Program-made: the position numbers and the translations under genes
In this document: in pieces, positions 1-12,000 of the stretch
Layout: each line of letters opens with the position of its first letter
Position numbering within the stretch: position 1 is the first letter of the stretch
The notes under the pieces: generated by a model
The model's database searches: none
What the model was told of the DNA's origin: nothing
What the model saw: the letters and a program-made list of their open reading frames with translations, nothing else
Assembly: GCF_030035675.1 (NCBI RefSeq)
Contig: NC_084482.1
Span: 221,797,943 to 221,861,942, forward strand
Direction of reading: 5' to 3'
Source of the DNA: Rhineura floridana
Lineage: Eukaryota > Chordata > Lepidosauria > Squamata > Rhineuridae
Length of the DNA: 64,000 nucleotides

Positions 1-800
1 TCAGCTGCCCTGCACCTTCAATTTAGTGTTGCAAAGCTCATCGTGCAATTGTTTGTTGCATTATTGGTATCTCCTCTAGTTTGGCCCTCAGACTGGCAGT
101 GGCTGTCCAAGGTCCTGTTCTCCAGCCTTCTTGCCTGAGAGCCTTTTGACTGAAAAGTTCTTCTGCCTCCACCTCGTGCACTCTGCCCAATGAGTAGGAG
201 TCCCTCCCACAGGTTCCAGACTTTAATAACCTTGATTTTGAAAGTAGTTGTGTCAGAAACTCATTTCACAGAAAGCAAACTGGTGAGGTTTGGCCCAGAA
301 CTTGAATACAAGGCAGAGGTGGAGTCTGAGCCCAAGCACACAAGAGCACTTCTTTGAACCCAGTTTTTTTCCTGTGATAGCACATCTATTTCACAGAAGG
401 CAAACTCTATTCTCTCCCCCTTCTGCCAGCTGACTTGACCCTCCAATCTCTCTTTCTCTCTCCCTCCCCAATTCACCAGCCATTCGCAACCTGGTAGCAG
501 CACCAATAGTGCTGCTTAGTGGACCTACAAACAGCAAGAAAGGGTATTGCTGATCACCCCAGAGGTTCCTGGGTCATCCTGTGCTATCTCCCATTTCCCA
601 ACAAAAGGAGAGGCAGCAACATGTGTGGTTGGTGAATTTTGGTAGGTCTGGGTGATTGGGAAGTCGCTGTTTCGGGCTTTTTTACGTAAAAATGTATTAT
701 AGCCCGGAACGGGTATCGGAACGTGGTTTGCGTGGACGTTTTGTGTCTTACTGCATGCATCCCATGTAGTCATGTGGGACTGGTGAATTTCAGAGGTCTG
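1..800. other. 5' flank of unit A, no gene recognised
   Basis: Short open frames occur on both strands but none resembles a known protein. The same sequence recurs at 22,659-23,400. Bases 640-770 contain several CpGs near AACGGG and CGGAACG motifs. I see no clear promoter or RNA gene. Confidence 0.5.
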
Positions 801-1140
801 GCTTGCTGGGAAGTCCCCGTTCGGGGCTGTTCATTCCGTTCTGGAGGGCATTTTGGTTGTTAAAGGGTTGATAAAAATGCTATCGGAATGGTTTTTGTTC
901 CTAAACGTTGTTCTCGTGTGTCTCTAACACATCCTAGTGTTTTAGGCATCAATTTCTTTTCTAAAGAGCCCATTCCGGCGTGTTCCATTCCAGCTTTTAC
1001 ACCGTCCCTCCTGAACACTTTACTTATTACACACAAATGTGTATATTGTATATATCACACAGCACACACGCACACACCTATCTTGCCACTGTTTCTGAGG
1101 GAGGCAAGAGAGGAAGAAGAGGTGCAATATTGGGACAGAT
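800..1140 (+). repeat. Unclassified interspersed repeat (family 'R')
   Basis: Part of this sequence (about 1,005-1,140, with TATATCACACAGCACACAC and GGTGCAATATTGGGA) recurs in reverse orientation at about 10,395-10,520 and 31,335-31,460, and in direct orientation in copy B at about 23,630-23,775. A CA/TG-rich core is present in every copy. The family is unknown to me. The spread and opposite orientations suggest an old mobile element rather than part of the gene. Confidence 0.55.
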
Positions 1141-2290
1141 GGGAGGGAGGAGAATGTTGGCAGTGGGGGGGCAGAAGCAGCTCTTGCCACTTAGTCCTCC
1201 GATGGGTTAAGGCAAGGAGTTCTGGTTCCTAGAGAGGCAGGAAGTCTTAATCACATGGAGGGGGGAGAGCATATTGAAGGGGAAGTAGGAGGGCTGTCTT
1301 CATTGGTATTCAAGGTAAAGAAAGTATTAGGCCCAGAGAGGAGGAAGTCGGAGCGTGCAGAGGGCAAAGAGGTGCAAGGGGGGGGGGATTTGGTATTTTT
1401 GTTGGGGGGTGAGGGAAAAGGAGGGAAGAGCCCCACTCCCCTGCTGCATGCAATCCATTTGCAGAGGGGGGTCCGAAGTGCCGCGGGGTTGGCCTTTCGA
1501 GGCCCTCTTGGAAGCCATCGCCCAGGCAAAGGGATGCAGCTGTTGGGGGTTGATGTCCTGTGTTGGTTTTGAGGGCCACAGCTGGGGGAGGGGAGCTGCC
1601 TTTGCAATTCCTGGGCCTGACAGGGGACTGGTGGGGGGAGGGGAGAGAGAAGGAAGGTTTGCTTTTTGGGAGGGGGAGGGGGTTGATGGAAGAGGCCCCC
1701 CTTCCCTCTGGGAACCCATAGAAAGTGTGTGGAGGGGGCCTGATCCATGCAGTCCGGAGGCAAAGTGCGGCCAAAACTGTTTCCACTGAAGCTGCCCCCC
1801 AACCCTTTTGCAGGTCAGCCCATTCCCCCCAAGGATGGAACGCAGCTCAGGCAGGGGGGGAAGGGGGGACCTCTTGATGCAGCCTTGTTGGGGGCACATT
1901 GGAGGGGAGGGGAGAATGCTGTGCTGCTTTTCTGCCCCACAGCTGGAGGGAGAGCCCCTTTTGGATTTCCTCCACTGGAAGAGGGGCTGGTCAGTTTCCC
2001 TCCTGTCAGGCAAGGAAGATGGAGGGATGGAGAGAGGAATCTGAAACTGACTAGGCTCTGAATGGGCTTCTAGAAGCTTTCAAGGCAGAGGATGGAGGAA
2101 ATGGGTGAATAAATGTCCCCTCCTCAGCTGGGCTCCAGGGGAAGAGGCTTCTCCAGACATCCCCTTGGGAGTGTGTTGGAGGGGAACATCGAAGCCCCCT
2201 TGGGGTGGATCTCAGCTTCTCTTGCAGGATTGGCCCATCTGTGGGGGTGCTGGCAGCCAGCGTCCCCCCTGTCCAAAGCACAATAGCTGG
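1100..2290 (+). promoter_or_regulatory. G-rich, C-poor-strand region; possible upstream promoter or CpG-type region
   Basis: The plus strand carries dense G runs, for example ten G at 1,380-1,389 and GGGGGGTGAGGG from about 1,404, with further runs at 1,630-1,740 and 1,845-1,915. Spacing of G3+ runs within seven bases satisfies the simple G-quadruplex pattern. Long proline-rich open frames on the minus strand are a by-product of this composition. The block recurs at 23,740-24,720 in copy B with a deletion of about 0.2 kb. A promoter role for gene A is a guess; no transcript start can be identified. Confidence 0.35.
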
Positions 2291-2489
2291 GCAGTGGTCG
2301 CAAGAGACCTGTAAGGTCTGTGGCTAATGTAGTGGTTAGGGAATATTTTTCAACCCGAGGGCCACATTTACGCACAAGCAGCAGTCCAAGGGCCAATTTA
2401 CTGTCAAATGCCAGAGTGGGTAGAGCTATGGATGTGTCACTGACATTTGTAGAGTCTCTTGTAGCCAGGAACAAGTCAGACATTTCTTC

Positions 2490-2580
2490 AGCGCAATTAA
2501 TTAATTATTAGATTTATATCCTGCCCTTCCTCCCAGTAGGAGCCCAGGAGAGCAACACAGAGCTCTCTAAGGAGCGGGGT
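2490..2580 (-). mobile_element. Short LINE 3'-end fragment
   Basis: AATTAATTAATTATTAGATTTATATCC followed by CTGCCC is the reverse complement of the common reptile LINE tail 'gggcaggatataaat...aataa'. It is shared with copy B (about 24,958-25,050), so it predates the A/B duplication. The stretch from about 2,580 to 3,040 shows nothing recognisable. Confidence 0.5.
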
Positions 2581-3039
2581 CAGAGCACGGGGGGGAACTG
2601 CTTTCCCTCCCAAATTTTCCACTTTTGTTATGGGCCTTCACATCTCTACAGTAGTGTAGTGGCAAATTCAGAAGTGCAGGGTCGCTTCATCACAGCCATG
2701 CCCCCTCCCATCCTGTTCCTGCTGGGTTGAGAATGAGATGCATGTTAATGCCTTCTCCCACAGCTAGGAGCCAAAAAACATGGAAGGGCAAAGTGTTGCC
2801 TCCTGAGAAGAGTCTCAGTGGCTGACTTCACCTCCTTTCACTCTGATTCACTCTAATTATCAGGAAAGAACAAGGAAGCATGTTAGAAGACTCTTCTCAG
2901 TGGCTAATACACTCTCCTTTCTTGCTGATTGGCTCATAGGTTGCTGGAGACATGGGGACTCTGCTGAGAGCCTGCTCCCAAAAAAGTAAGGGGTCTAAGA
3001 CCTCCCCCCCCAGATCTATGCAGGTCTCTGGGTCTACTT

Positions 3040-3350
3040 TTTTTCAGCCCAGCCCACCTCACTGGATTGTTGTGAGGATAAACTTTTATGTGCCACTCTA
3101 GATTTCAGACATCCACTCTGTGTGGGACCTTCCACATCTGTGGAAGTGTGTGTGTCTATGGTATTGGAATCATAGTTTAATGCTGAACTATGTCCACAGA
3201 GACCCAGGTTCATATCCCTGCTCAGGAGTGAAATTCAGGTAGTGTCCTGGGCCCAGTGACAGTGTTGTTGTGAAGACAAAAGGAGGGGGACAAATTATGT
3301 TTCCCATGGTGAGCTCATTAGAGGAAAGCCTGCATAGAAATATAAAAATA
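3040..3350. mobile_element. Decayed tRNA-derived SINE remnants
   Basis: Bases 3,045-3,095 resemble the 'ggttgttgtgaggataaa' part of reptile tRNA SINEs. Bases 3,165-3,330 contain a B-box-like CCAGGTTCATATCC and a second GTTGTTGTGAAGACAAAA segment. Copy B has the same remnants near 25,515-25,830. They are old and have no coding role. Confidence 0.45.
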
Positions 3351-3483
3351 TATTGAAATGTTTGGATAAACATATAATAAGCAAATCAACTTATTACCCC
3401 AGTTGCTCAACCCTGTGTGGTGAGTTTGCTGTTAAGCTTTCCACCTGGTGCATCACCTCTCCAACTTGGAGTAGTGTTCTGTA

Positions 3484-3590
3484 ACTTGGTGCCCTCCAGG
3501 TATGGTTGGACCAACTCCCATCAGCCCTGGACAACATGGCAAAACGCCAGGGATGATGGGAGTTGTAGTCCAGAAATGTCTAAAGGTTAA
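3484..3590. mobile_element. hAT-like MITE, old (shared by A and B)
   Basis: The sequence starts ACTTGGTGCCCTCCAGG and contains CCAACTCCCATCAGCCCTGG facing CCAGGGATGATGGGAGTTG, an internal palindrome typical of short non-autonomous hAT elements in reptiles. The right end is degraded. The same element stands at about 25,961-26,065 in copy B, so it predates the A/B duplication. Confidence 0.6.
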
Positions 3591-3782
3591 CTCAGATTAT
3601 ATAATTGGATGGTACCAAATAACGTGTCCTGCTGATCTTGAAATGGGTGTATTGCAAGTAGTTCTTCATACTCTTTTCATTGCCCAGTGAGCTGAACCAG
3701 ACTGAATGCATCTCACTTTTCCTCTCCCCATATTTCTGATGGAAAGACTGGAGGTGTTTTGCATCCCCAGGAAGCTCCAAGA

Positions 3783-6779
3783 TAAGAACATAAGAAGAGC
3801 CTGCTGGATCAGGCCAGTGGCCCATCTAGTCCAGCATCCTGTTCTCACAGTGGCCAACCAGGTGCCTGGGGGAAGCCCGCAAGCAGGACCCGAGTGCAAG
3901 AACACTCTCCCCTCCTGAGGCTTCCGGCAACTGGTTTTCAGAGCATGCTGCCTCTGACTAGGGTGCCAGAGCACAGCCATCATGGCTAGTAGCCATTGAT
4001 AGCCCTGTCCTCCATGAATTTGTCTAATCTTCTTTTAAAGCCATCCAAGCTGGTGGCCATTACTGCATCTTGTGGGAGCAAATTCCATAGTTTAACTATG
4101 CGCTGAGTAAAGAAGTACTTCCTTTTGTCTGTCCTGAATCTTCCAACATTCAGCTTCTTTGAATGTCCACGAGTTCTAGTATTATGAGAGAGGGAGAAGA
4201 ACTTTTCTCTATCCACTTTCTCAATGCCATGCATCATTTTATACACTTCTATCATGTCTCCTCTGACCCGCCTTTTCTCTAAACTAAAAAGCCCCAAATG
4301 CTGCAACCTTTCCTCGTAAGGGAGTCGCTCCATCCCCTTGATCATTCTGGTTGCCCTCTTCTGAACCTTTTCCAACTCTATAATATCCTTTTGGAGATGA
4401 GGCGACCAGAACTGTACACAGTATTCCAAATGCGGCCGCACCATAGATTTATACAACGGCATGATGATATCGGCTGTTTTATTTTCAATACCTTTCCTAA
4501 TTATTGCTAGCATGGAATTTGCCTTTTTCACAGCTGCCGCACACTGGGTCGACATTTTCATCGTGCTGCCCACTACAACCCCAAGGTCTCTCTCCTGGTC
4601 GGTCACCGCCAGTTCAGACCCCATGAGCGTATATGTGAAATTAAGATTTTTTGCTCCAATATGCATAAGTTTACACTTGTTTATATTGAATTGCATTTGC
4701 CATTTTTCTGCCCATTCACTCAGTTTGGAGAGGTCTTTTTGGAGCTCTTCGCAATCCCTTTTTGTTTTAACAACCCTGAACAATTTAGTGTCATCAGCAA
4801 ACTTGGCCACTTCACTGCTCACTCCTAATTCTAGGTCATTAATGAACAAGTTGAAAAGTACAGGTCCCAATACCGATCCTTGAGGGACTCCACTTTCTAC
4901 AGCCCTCCATTGGGAGAACTGTCCGTTTATTCCTACTCTCTGCTTTCTGCTTCTTAACCAATTTCTTATCCACAAGAGGACCTCTCCTCTTATTCCATGA
5001 CTGCTAAGCTTCCTCAGAAGCCTTTGGTGAGGTACCTTGTGAAATGGTTTTTGAAAGTCTAAGTACACTATGTCCACTGGATCACCTCTATCTATATGCT
5101 TGTTGACACTCTCAAAGAATTCTAATAGGTTACTGAGACAGGACTTTCCCTTGCAGAAGCCATGCTGGCTCTGCTTCAGCAGGGCTTGTTCTTCTATGTG
5201 CTTAGTTAATCTAGCTTTAATTCTACCAGTTTTCCTGGGACAGAAGTTAAGCTAACTGGCCTGTAATTTCCGGGATCCCCTCTGGATCCCTTTTTGAAGA
5301 TTGGCGTTACATTTGCCACTTTCCAGTCCTCAGGCACAGAGGAGGACCCAAGGGACAAGTTACATATTTTAGTTAGCAGATCAGCAATTTCACATTTGAG
5401 TTCTTTGAGAACTCTCAGGTGGATGCCATCCGGGCCCGGTGATTTGTCAGTTTTTATATTGTCCATTAAGCTTAGAACTTCCTCTCTCGTTACCACTATT
5501 TGTCTCAGTTCCTCAGAATCCCTTCCTGCAAATATTAGTTCAGGTTCAGGGATCTGCCCTATATCTTCCACTGTGAAGACAGATGCAAAGAATTCATTTA
5601 GCTTCTCTGCAATCTCCTTATCGTTCTTTAGTACACCTTTGACTCCCTTATCATCCAAGGGTCCAATCGTCTCCCTAGATGGTCTCCTGCTTTGAATGTA
5701 TTTATAGAATTTGTTGTTGTTGGTTTTTATGTTCTTAGCAATGTGCTCCTCAAATTCTTTTTTAGCATCCCTTATTGTCTTCTTGCATTTCTTTTGCCAG
5801 AGTTTGTGTTCTTTTTTATTTTCTTCATTCGGACAAGACTTCCATTTTTTGAAGGAAGACTTTTTGCCTCTAAGAGCTTATTTGACTTTGCTCGTTAACC
5901 ATGCTGGCATCATCTTGGCCCTGGCGGTACCTTTTCTGATCTGCGGTATGCACTCCAGTTGAGCTTCTAATATAGTGTTTTTAAACAACTTCCAAGCATT
6001 TTCGAGTGATGTGACCCTCTGGACTTTGTTTTTCAGCTTTCTTTTTACCAATCCCCTCATTTTTGTGAAGTTTCCTCTTTTGAAGTCAAATGTGACCGTG
6101 TTGGATTTTCTTGGCAATTGGCCAGTTACATGTATGTTTAATTTAATAGCACTGTGGTCACTGCTCCCAATTGGTTCAACAACACTTACATCTTGCACCA
6201 GGTCCCGGTCCCCACTGAGGATTAAGTCCAGGGTTGCCGTCCCTCTGGTCGGTTCCATGACCAACTGGTCTAGGGAATAGTCATTTAGAATATCTAGAAA
6301 CTTTGCTTCTTTGTCATGACTGGAACACATATGCAGCCAGTCTATGTCCGGGTAGTTGAAGTCACCCATTACTACCACATTTCCTAGTTTGGATGCTTCC
6401 TCAATTTCATATCTCATCTCAAGGTCTCCCTGAGCATTTTGATCAGGGGGACGATAGATCGTTCCCAGTATTAAGTCCCTCCTGGGGCATGTTATCACCA
6501 CCCACAACGATTCTGTGGAGGAGTCTGCCTCTTTTGGGGTTTCGAGCTTGCTGGATTCAATGCCTTCTTTCATGTATAGAGCGACTCCGCCACCAATACG
6601 TCCTGCCCTGTCCTTCCGATATAGTTTATATCCAGGGATAACCGTATCCCACTGGTTTCCTCCATTCCACCAGGTCTCCGTTATGCTCACTATATCAATG
6701 CTCTCCTCTAAGACCAAGCACTCCAGTTCTCCCATCTTGGTTCGCAGGCTCCTAGCATTAGCGTACAGGCACTTGTAAG
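3783..6779 (-). mobile_element. CR1 LINE, about 3.0 kb, 5'-truncated, private to copy A
   Basis: Minus-strand open frames encode an endonuclease (6,735-5,878; motifs TETWWNGG, GDFNYPDIDW, SSDHSAIK) and a reverse transcriptase (5,658-5,206 and 5,077-3,986; NYRPVSLTSV, YLDFQKPF, GVPQGSVLGP, FADDTKLF), ending ...AINGY. The 3' UTR ends in TTCTTATGTTCTTAT, the octamer-type tail of CR1. The reading frame is broken by one in-frame stop after SKVK and one frameshift near 5,225, so the element is young but dead. Homology begins within the endonuclease, so the 5' end is truncated. Copy B is uninterrupted at the same place (about 26,258), reading GAAGCTCCAAGATGGAGTC. Confidence 0.92.
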
Positions 6780-7299
6780 CAGGCCTGTGGTAATTTGACC
6801 AATTTCACCCCCAGTATTTCTTTACAATGTGTGCAAAACCTATTTTTTTGCCAACTGTCATGGAGATGACATGGAATTAATATCTGTGCAGATTAAATTT
6901 TTAATTATATCCCTGATGAAAAGGGCCCAGTAATAAAGCCTGAAATGGTTCACAATGTGACGAAGAAACTCTGTGGGGCTCAGGAATTAAAGACTTTGCG
7001 GAAGCAGAAGCAGAGATGAGAGGTGAGGGGTCCGAGATGGGTGAAATTCCTGGGGGTAGCAAAGGACAGAAGAGGTGCCCAAGCATGGTGAAAAGTCTGG
7101 AAGAAACTGGAGAATGTTCTGAGAGAGATTTGGGGCCTTTAAGGCCTTTTGCAGATCAAGCATTGTGGGGGAAAACAACAGAGGAAAGGGATGTGCCATT
7201 TATTGATTTGGATTGAGGCTGCTTGTAACATTCAAACCTCTGGAACCCAAATTTGCATGAAGAGTGAAATCCCTCCCATCCTCCGTCTCTCCCCTGCAG

Positions 7300-7470
7300 G
7301 CCCTTGAGAGCTGCTCCCTACAAAACATGTATTGTGGCGAAAGGTGTGGGAGTCCCAGAACTGGCCTAGTTTACTCCTCCCTCTCAGGCAGCGCCATGGC
7401 CTCAGAGGCACCATCCGGATTGTCTCTTCTCTGGGATAGAGTGGAAAGAGCAGCCGGGCAGCCCAATCAG
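7300..7470 (+). CDS. KRAB-ZNF gene A, first coding exon (coding from 7,396)
   Basis: An acceptor-like CTCTCCCCTGCAG ends at 7,299. An ATG in good context (GCGCCATGG) lies at 7,396, followed by 25 codons (start MASEAPSG, end AAGQPNQ) and a donor CAG|GTAAGG at 7,471. The exon ends in phase 0, which matches the KRAB-A exon. The 96 bases before the ATG would be 5' UTR. The same exon is intact in copy B at 26,870-26,944, differing at a few bases. The short N-terminal peptide has no known domain. Start choice rests on the context and on splice phase; no transcript evidence is available. Confidence 0.75.
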
Positions 7471-7569
7471 GTAAGGGGAGGATCATTGGGGGAGAGACCG
7501 AGGGGACAGCTGGGGTGGATCTCCCTGAGCGTAGTGGGGAGGGCTCTGGGAGAATACTACCTCTGAGGC

Positions 7570-8716
<1,147 letters not shown>

Positions 8717-8821
8717 TGACTCATCAATGCTAAAGATATGAATTTAGTACCTGTGCTATTTAACCTTCCCCGACAGGGATGTTGTTAGAGAAATGGGTGG
8801 CTGAGCCCCAGATATTTGGGG

Positions 8822-9043
8822 AAGGACTGCAGCTCAGAGGGGGAACACCTGCTTTGCATGTAGAAGGTCCTAGGTTCAGTCCCTGGTAGGTCCAAGAAGG
8901 GTGAAATGATCCTGTAGGAGTTGCTGGAAAAGAGGTGCTTTCTCTGCCTGAGATCCTGGAGATCCATTGGTAATTCTACTAGCCAAGGCTGGGCTAGATG
9001 GACAAATTCTCTGATCTGGTGTAATGCAACTTCCTCTGTTCTT
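8822..9043 (+). mobile_element. tRNA-derived SINE shared by all three copies
   Basis: The head has a tRNA-like A box (GCTCAGAGGGGGAACACC) and B box (GGTTCAGTCCCTGG) around GCTTTGCATGTAGAAGGTCC. The body ends GGCTGGGCTAGATGGACAAATTCTCTGATCTGGTG and TTCCTCTGTTCTTGG. It recurs at about 28,293-28,510 (B) and inverted at 63,400-63,602 (C), so it predates the triplication. It is not a tRNA gene, because no cloverleaf or CCA-proximal stem forms. Confidence 0.75.
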
Positions 9044-9990
9044 GGGGCTTTTTGATCATTAAATGTGAGGAAGGAGCTCCAAAACCCCAGCAGAGCATCT
9101 TTTCCTGCATCCCCAGCAGGTAATAGACATTCTGTGACTTATACTCTAAACTCCCAGTGGGAAAAGATGCTCCTGGGAGCATCCAGTGCCTCCTCCCTTC
9201 CTCTGCCCAAAGGTCAGCTTTTGTCTTTGAAGCAGGAAGAAGTGGCAGTTCGGAGAAGAGGAAGCGGAGGTGGAGGCTACAGTTTGTAGGGAATGACCTC
9301 CAGAAGACAGGACAGAGAGCAAGATTTAGCTTTGCCAGCCCTGGTGGGAAGTCTGGAAACAGAAATGGAGCACAGAGACTGTTTGACTCAGGCAGGGACA
9401 CAGCGAAGACAGGAGGCAAGAGGGACCCCGAGAAAGGCTCCTTGGCAGCTAGAACAAGGGCCGTTCCCTCAGCTAGCAGAGATCCCGGGAAAGCAGGAAT
9501 TGCAGCAGCGCCCTTGACGGGAACTTTGCTGCAGCAGGAAAGGGTGCAGAGAAGGCAGGAAGCTGCGGTGGTGAATGAAAAGCAGGGGAGGGTGATGGAG
9601 TCAGACCCCAGTTGACATCTGGGGCTAAGAGAGATTTCAAGCAGCAAAAGGAACCGCACAAACTGGAACCCAGAGTGGGACCAGGAGTTCAGTTTTATCC
9701 ACTTTTGGGAAAGGTTTCAAAGCAGATTCCCACATTGGTTAGCTGAGGGAGTTGTCTCTCCTGACCAGGTCATGTCCTGTGCATACGACTTGCAATGTCA
9801 TCTCAGCTGAGAAGACCAATTTTAATCCTTAGGCTACTTTTTCCCATCAGGCCTCTTTGTTTCTGTTGCAAAGTGACCCATATAGAAGCCATTTTTAAAG
9901 CTCATATTATCAATATTGAGCTGGAGGGTCTCCCAGGCTCATAAAGTAGTAGCCAGCCAACATCACCTTCACCTGTATGAATCTCCCGTG
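9044..9990. other. Intron of gene A, no confident element
   Basis: This purine-rich stretch has open frames in two registers (a 152-codon frame from 9,157 and an overlapping one from 9,293), but the frames change length in copy B because of small indels, arguing against coding. Part of it (9,080-9,270) is also present, inverted, in copy C at about 63,110-63,320. I could not assign a repeat family. Confidence 0.45.
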
Positions 9991-10345
9991 CTTTAAGATC
10001 AGCAGATGAGGCCTTCCTGGTGGTCCCTACACGGGATGAAGTACATGGTGATTTTTCAGTAAAGGCTCCTTGACATGGAACATTCTCCCTACGTCGGGCC
10101 TCGTCTCTTTATACTTCCATGCTGTCGGTCAAGACACATCTTTTGGGGAAGGTGTTCGGAGGAAGACAGACCCGAAATTCCTGCTGCTTCTAATAGTTGT
10201 CATTCAGTGTTTTATTGTGTGTTTGGATAGACTGTGGGAGTTTTTTGGGATGTTTATATATTCTTATCTACTTCTTCTTTATTATAAACTGTCCTGTCCA
10301 AAAAGGTGACGTATAATTCACCTACATGACAATGAATAAATAAAT
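9991..10345 (+). mobile_element. Decayed LINE 3' end (L2-like)
   Basis: The segment GATGAGGCCTTCCTGGTGGTCCC through ATGGAACATTCTCCCT and a terminal CAATGAATAAATAAATA resembles the degraded 3' coding end and tail of an L2-like LINE. It is present in copy B at about 29,914-30,272, so it is older than the A/B duplication. Confidence 0.5.
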
Positions 10346-10394
10346 ATCCACTAATAGCAGAGCTGTAAAAAAATGGAAGAAAATAACGAACTGA

Positions 10395-10525
10395 TAACAG
10401 AAACCAGCAATGCCCAATATTGCACCTCATCTTCCTCTCTTCCCTCCTGCAGTAGCAGAAGCAAGACAGGCGTGTGCGTGTGTGATATACATAATAGTTT
10501 TTGCCGGCAGTTAGGTCTGACCAGG
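10395..10525 (-). repeat. Inverted copy of repeat 'R'
   Basis: CCCAATATTGCACCTCATCTTCC... ending in GTGTGTGATATACATAAT is the reverse complement of 1,035-1,140. In copy B the corresponding copy (31,335-31,460) has a longer TG tract. After this point copy A lacks about 0.35 kb that copies B and C retain. Confidence 0.6.
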
Positions 10526-10904
10526 TGAACCAAGTGGCCAGAGATCCCAGCCAGGAATCTTTTTAGGTCTAGGAATATCTAATGGCCGATCAAGAAAGGA
10601 AATCTTTATCAGTGTCTATGTATAATTAACACGTCTAATTTACTGTACTTTGTGGACATAGCCACATATCAGAACATAGGTCTTACACAGCACATACAAA
10701 GGGGATGTACGCTAACGTGTTGCATTTCAAAGGACAGCATAGGTCACATTGATTTCCATCTGAAAAGGAGTGATCTCACCTTTGCTGCGTGTGGACCTTA
10801 ACACTCAGAGCAGGTGGTTCTTTCTTCGACCAGTGTCACGGACAACTGGTAAAAATCCCCAAGGCTGTCTGTCTTTTATAGCTCTAGTTTGTATCTATCT
10901 AGAC

Positions 10905-11040
10905 CAGGGTTTCCCGACCTTTGAGCCACAGATGTTGTGGGACTACAACTCCCATCAGCCCCATCCAGCATGGCCAATGGTCAGGAATTATGGGAACTGT
11001 ACTCCAGCAACATCTGTGGACCAAAGGTTGGGAAACCCTG
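10905..11040. mobile_element. hAT-type MITE, 136 bp, private to copy A
   Basis: Terminal inverted repeats read CAGGGTTTCCCGACCTTTG and, from the other end, CAGGGTTTCCCAACCTTTG (one mismatch in 19). The element is flanked by the 8-bp direct repeat ATCTAGAC (10,897-10,904 and 11,041-11,048), the target duplication size of hAT transposons. Copy B has a single ATCTAGAC at 32,261-32,268 with no element, an exact empty site. It has no coding capacity. Confidence 0.92.
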
Positions 11041-11048
11041 ATCTAGAC

Positions 11049-11700
11049 TCTGTCAGTTCATGCTCATATTACTACTATACTCTTGTTTCCATCATTTGTA
11101 CTCTCATCCTAACCTGCATCTTGATGCTGATGTTGTATTCTGATAAGTTCTCCTGACTCACCCCTGTACAGCTTCAGCCATATATAGACATGATAATTGG
11201 CTGAATGCCCGGACTCCTTATAAAATGTTGATACTTTACGGGAAAGAATTTATTTTGGAACTACTGTAAACAAAACTCAAAGGAAAAAAGACACTTTAAC
11301 TGGCAGCTTGTCTTTTTATTCATGTTTTGGCTTGTATTGTTTGCGCTACTTTTCCACACATAATTTTATGTAAATCAATTATAAAGAATTGGAGATCGCC
11401 AATTTCTATAAATACAGGTGGCCTGTGACACAGTGAATTGCATCCGCTGTTGCTGACTTTACTAGGTTCTGCCCTAGTAGTCTGCAGCCTACTAAGAAGC
11501 TGGCTTTACTAGGTTCACCCCCAACAAGCATTTCAAGATGAGCTTCATGCCCAGTGGATGCATGTTCACAAGTGCCAGACTGACCCTACTTGGTCCACAC
11601 AACTCTGTTGTATTCACCGAGAGCAGGACTTACCTTTGAAAAAAAAAAAATCTCTGTTTGTAACGGCTGAATATTTTCTGGTCAAAAGTAACTAGTCTTG
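11049..11700. other. Intron of gene A, unique-looking sequence
   Basis: The sequence is collinear with 32,269-32,915 in copy B and partly with 60,610-60,900 (inverted) in copy C. There is a poly-A run at 11,641-11,650. No gene or repeat family is recognised. Confidence 0.5.
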
Positions 11701-11716
11701 TCTATTTCCTTCAAAG

Positions 11717-11791
11717 AGTCGGACCTCCATTCGTGTTGGGAAGAAAGAAAAGATCCCTTTATCCAGTATCCCAAAGATGCGACATCAACAG
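11717..11791 (+). CDS. KRAB-ZNF gene A, KRAB-B-like linker exon
   Basis: This 75-nt exon runs from acceptor TTTCCTTCAAAG to donor CAG|GTAGAT, entering and leaving in phase 1, so it joins KRAB-A to the finger exon without a frame change. With the preceding G it encodes ESDLHSCWEERKDP and then FIQYPKDATST. The S-x-L, W-x-E-E and I/V-Q spacing resembles a divergent KRAB-B box. Copies B and C have 78-nt versions with one more codon (KDE rather than KD), so A has an in-frame 3-nt deletion. The acceptor has a weak pyrimidine tract. Its inclusion in mRNA is inferred from phase and three-way conservation. Confidence 0.65.
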
Positions 11792-11918
11792 GTAGATGTT
11801 CAGCTGCGTTGAGGCCCCATTTTGGTTTGGAAATTGTAGGATTTTTCAGTTCCTGTGTAATATGATTCGTTGCAGATGAATCAGGGTGTGAGTTCTCCTG
11901 GAGAACATCTTTGATGTC

Positions 11919-12000
11919 TTTAAGAAGAGCCTGCTGGATCAGGCCAATGGCAGCATGCCTATAGGAAGCAAGCAAGCAGGACCTGAGTGCAACCCTTGCC
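11919..12000 (-). mobile_element. CR1 3'-end fragment
   Basis: AAGAAGAGCCTGCTGGATCAGGCCAATGG and GCAAGCAGGACCTGAGTGCAA match the CR1 3' UTR. Homologous fragments in B (33,148-33,290) and C (60,240-60,385, opposite orientation) are longer, showing that it was present before the triplication and later shortened in A. Confidence 0.7.

Noticed and set aside
1251-2013. Proline-rich minus-strand open frames (up to 228 codons) and their counterparts at 23,837-24,724
   Set aside because: They mirror the G-rich plus strand, overlap in several frames, and have differing frames in the B copy.
7016-7216. A 66-codon frame upstream of the start exon, open in both A and B
   Set aside because: Both copies are too recent for conservation to mean much; no domain or splice signals were found.
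8822-9043. tRNA-like A and B boxes here and in other SINEs (53,749; 63,400)
   Set aside because: They are heads of SINEs; no complete cloverleaf is present, so no tRNA genes are called.
9157-9615. A 152-codon open frame downstream of the KRAB-A exon, with a counterpart at 28,590-28,988
   Set aside because: The two copies differ by indels that change the frame; there is no known domain, and no consistent splice sites bound it.
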